Assembly (NCBI GenBank): GCA_003164075.1
Contig: PLRZ01000084.1
Span: 1,150 to 11,921, forward strand
Direction: 5' to 3'
Origin: Bryobacterales bacterium
GTDB taxonomy: Bacteria > Acidobacteriota > Terriglobia > Bryobacterales > Bryobacteraceae
Length of the DNA: 10,772 nt
Shown in pieces: positions 9,585-10,772 of the stretch; position 1 is the stretch's first letter; the number at the start of each line of letters is the position of its first letter. The notes under the pieces were generated by a model. That model was not told the DNA's origin and did not search any database. It saw only the letters and a list, made by a program, of their open reading frames with translations. The position numbers and the translations under genes are program-made.

Positions 9585-9970
9585 AAGGGCAGCGCTGGTG
9601 CCAGAAGGCCGGCCAGCTTCTCCTTGATCTGATCTGCGGTGAAGGGCTTACGGACGTAACCGGCGGCGCCCAGTTTGACCGCTTCGCCGACTTTGGTTTC
9701 ACCGCCCTCGGTAGTAATCATTACTACCGGGATCTGCCGCCATTGCGCGGAGGCCTTTATGGAAGCAAGAAGCTGCAGGCCGTCCATTTTGGGCATGTTG
9801 ATGTCGCTCAACACCAGATCGACTTTTTGTGCGCCGAGCACTGCCAGCGCCTCCTGGCCATCACCAGCTTCATGGATGGTGTGGATCGCCATGCCCGTTT
9901 GCCGCAGTACCCGCTGCAAAATCTTCCGGATCGCAGCCGAATCATCCACTACCAAGACGTTTGACTCCAT
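9581..9970 (-). CDS. cheY: CheY-like single-domain response regulator (copy 2), first gene of the operon
   Basis: A 129-residue lone receiver domain with acidic pair D9/D10, phospho-acceptor D56 (LSDINMP), switch T86 (MITTEGG) and K108 (RKPF). The TTEGG after the switch residue and VRKPFT are typical of CheY proteins in chemotaxis clusters. The start ATG 9970 has AAGGAG at 9980-9975, 4 nt away. As first gene of the operon and divergent neighbour of fliM it is the better candidate for the motor-binding CheY (inference). Its stop overlaps cheX2 by 4 bp. A weak sigma28-like promoter faces it. Confidence 0.93.
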   Translation of the reverse strand: MESNVLVVDDSAAIRKILQRVLRQTGMAIHTIHEAGDGQEALAVLGAQKVDLVLSDINMPKMDGLQLLASIKASAQWRQIPVVMITTEGGETKVGEAVKLGAAGYVRKPFTADQIKEKLAGLLAPALPL

Positions 9971-9989
9971 TCGACTCCTTACACACTAT

Positions 9990-10017
9990 TCATCGGAACC
10001 AAGCCGGCTTTTCATTA
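9990..10017 (-). promoter_or_regulatory. Weak sigma28-like promoter facing cheY2
   Basis: On the - strand, TAATGAAA (10017-10010), 12 bases, then TCCGATGA (9997-9990). Compared with TAAAGTTT-N11-GCCGATAA both boxes are imperfect and the spacer is one base long. The site is listed because its spacer and its 19-nt distance to the cheY2 ATG are identical to those of the stronger fliM-facing site. A perfect 10-bp palindrome (AAGCCGGCTT, 10000-10010 region) fills most of the spacer. Confidence 0.35.
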
Positions 10018-10064
10018 GGAAACGGATGAAAAAGTATCGCGAAAAGTTGCGTGGCCCCGAGGAT

Positions 10065-10092
10065 TAAAGGATTGTGGCGGAAATGCCGATAG
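10065..10092 (+). promoter_or_regulatory. sigma28 (FliA)-type promoter for fliM
   Basis: TAAAGGAT at 10065-10072, 12 bases, then GCCGATAG at 10085-10092. This matches the flagellar sigma28 consensus TAAAGTTT-N11-GCCGATAA at the key TAAA and GCCGATA positions, with a spacer one base longer. Its place before a flagellar gene adds support. One caution: transcription would start near 10099, leaving a leader of only about 13 nt with the ribosome site at its very 5' end. Confidence 0.55.
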
Positions 10093-10099
10093 GAAACCA

Positions 10100-10103
10100 G
10101 GAG
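10100..10103 (+). promoter_or_regulatory. Ribosome binding site setting the TTG start of fliM
   Basis: GGAG lies 8 nt before TTG 10112. With the in-frame TAG at 10106-10108 it leaves TTG 10112 as the first usable start codon in this frame. Confidence 0.65.
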
Positions 10104-10111
10104 CCTAGGGT

Positions 10112-10772
10112 TTGAGCCGAGAGCTATCACAACAGGAAATCGACGCAGTCTTTCAGAACATGACGGACCGGAAGCGCGATACTCCGGCCGTCAAATTCGA
10201 TTTCCGGCGCCCGGACCGCATTCCGAAATCGCAGGTCCGCGCCATTCACCTGCTGCACGATACCTTCGTGCGTAATCTGGTGTCCAGTCTGTCGGCCTAC
10301 CTTCGCTCGTACCTGACGGTAAACCTGGTGAGCGTGGAGCAGTTGTCCTACGCCGAGTTCCTGGATGGCCTGCCTTCTCCCACGTGCATTGTTTCGCTGG
10401 GGTTGAGCCCGTACGACGGCAACGGCGTGCTGGAACTGAATCCTTCGCTGGTCTTTCCGATTCTGGAAATGCTGTTGGGCGGCACGGGGAAAGGCTCGGC
10501 GAGCATCCAGCGCGACATTACGGAAATCGAACAGAAATTGCTGGATGGCCTGTTTCGGATCATCCTGCATGACTTGCGGGAAGCCTGGAAGGGTGTGACG
10601 GCAGTGGATTTCACCATCGAGTCGATGGAGACCGAGCCGCAATTGCTGCACCTGCTGGCTCCCAACGAAGCGGTGGTCTCGATCGGCGTGGAAGTGCGCA
10701 TCGGCGAGTCCGTGGGGATGATGAACATCGCCATGCCCTCCATCGTCATCAAGATGATGCGGCAGAAGTTCG
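10112..10772 (+). CDS. fliM: Flagellar motor switch protein FliM, 5' part
   Basis: FliM forms the middle ring of the flagellar C-ring and receives CheY-P to switch rotation. The first 220 residues are visible; the gene runs off the window. Residues 5-14 (LSQQEIDAVF) are the conserved N-terminal CheY-P-binding peptide, followed by a variable linker. The middle domain includes FVRNLVSSLSAYLR (52-65), YAEFLDGLPSP (80-90), the FliG-contact motif GGTG (123-126) and RDITEIEQKLL (134-144). TTG 10112 is chosen: an in-frame TAG sits at 10106-10108, GGAG is 8 nt upstream, and the next start, ATG 10160, would delete the CheY-binding peptide. It is divergent from the chemotaxis operon, with a sigma28-type promoter in front. 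Codon use resembles its neighbours. Confidence 0.95.
   Translation, partial: MSRELSQQEIDAVFQNMTDRKRDTPAVKFDFRRPDRIPKSQVRAIHLLHDTFVRNLVSSLSAYLRSYLTVNLVSVEQLSYAEFLDGLPSPTCIVSLGLSPYDGNGVLELNPSLVFPILEMLLGGTGKGSASIQRDITEIEQKLLDGLFRIILHDLREAWKGVTAVDFTIESMETEPQLLHLLAPNEAVVSIGVEVRIGESVGMMNIAMPSIVIKMMRQKF

Noticed and set aside
10001..10010. Perfect 10-bp palindrome AAGCCGGCTT as an operator
   Set aside because: Ten bases are too short to argue for alone in GC-rich DNA, and the flanks do not extend the symmetry; mentioned only within the promoter entry.
10127..10651. - strand open frame opposite fliM
   Set aside because: The + strand carries an unmistakable FliM; the opposite frame has no family features.

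Overview
The window is GC-rich and tightly packed, with six non-ATG starts among twelve genes. It carries two core bacterial gene sets: a heat-shock chaperone operon on the + strand and a long chemotaxis operon on the - strand, with a flagellar switch gene (fliM) leaving the window on the right. The gene content (hrcA-grpE-dnaJ without dnaK, several CheX proteins, CheD, FliM) and base composition suggest a flagellated soil-type bacterium, perhaps Acidobacteriota. That placement is inference; nothing in the window fixes the taxon.

Layout. 1-252: leader region with a heptad repeat in two inverted blocks and a good sigma70-type promoter. 253-2993 (+): hrcA, grpE, dnaJ. 2986-9970 (-), read right to left: cheY2, cheX2, cheW, a 77-residue receptor-tip minigene, cheA, cheR, cheD, cheY1, cheX1, cheB. 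The dnaJ and cheB ends overlap tail to tail by 8 bp. 9971-10111: divergent control region with a convincing FliA (sigma28)-like promoter facing fliM and a weaker mirror-image one facing cheY2. 10112-10772 (+): 5' part of fliM, cut by the window edge.

How the genes fit together. CheW and CheA form the kinase core. CheR, CheB and CheD are the receptor-adaptation enzymes. The two CheYs are single-domain response regulators, each followed by and overlapping a CheX-type phosphatase gene. FliM carries the N-terminal peptide that binds CheY-P, so the locus most likely serves flagellar motility. HrcA is the heat-shock repressor; GrpE and DnaJ are co-chaperones of a DnaK that must be encoded elsewhere.

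Most of the window is recognisable core biology. The parts most worth a second look are the receptor-tip minigene between cheW and cheA, the paired cheY-cheX cassettes at the two ends of the operon, the P2-less CheA with an extra N-terminal region, the mirrored sigma28-like promoters, and the heptad repeats before hrcA. I found no evidence of an entirely new system.
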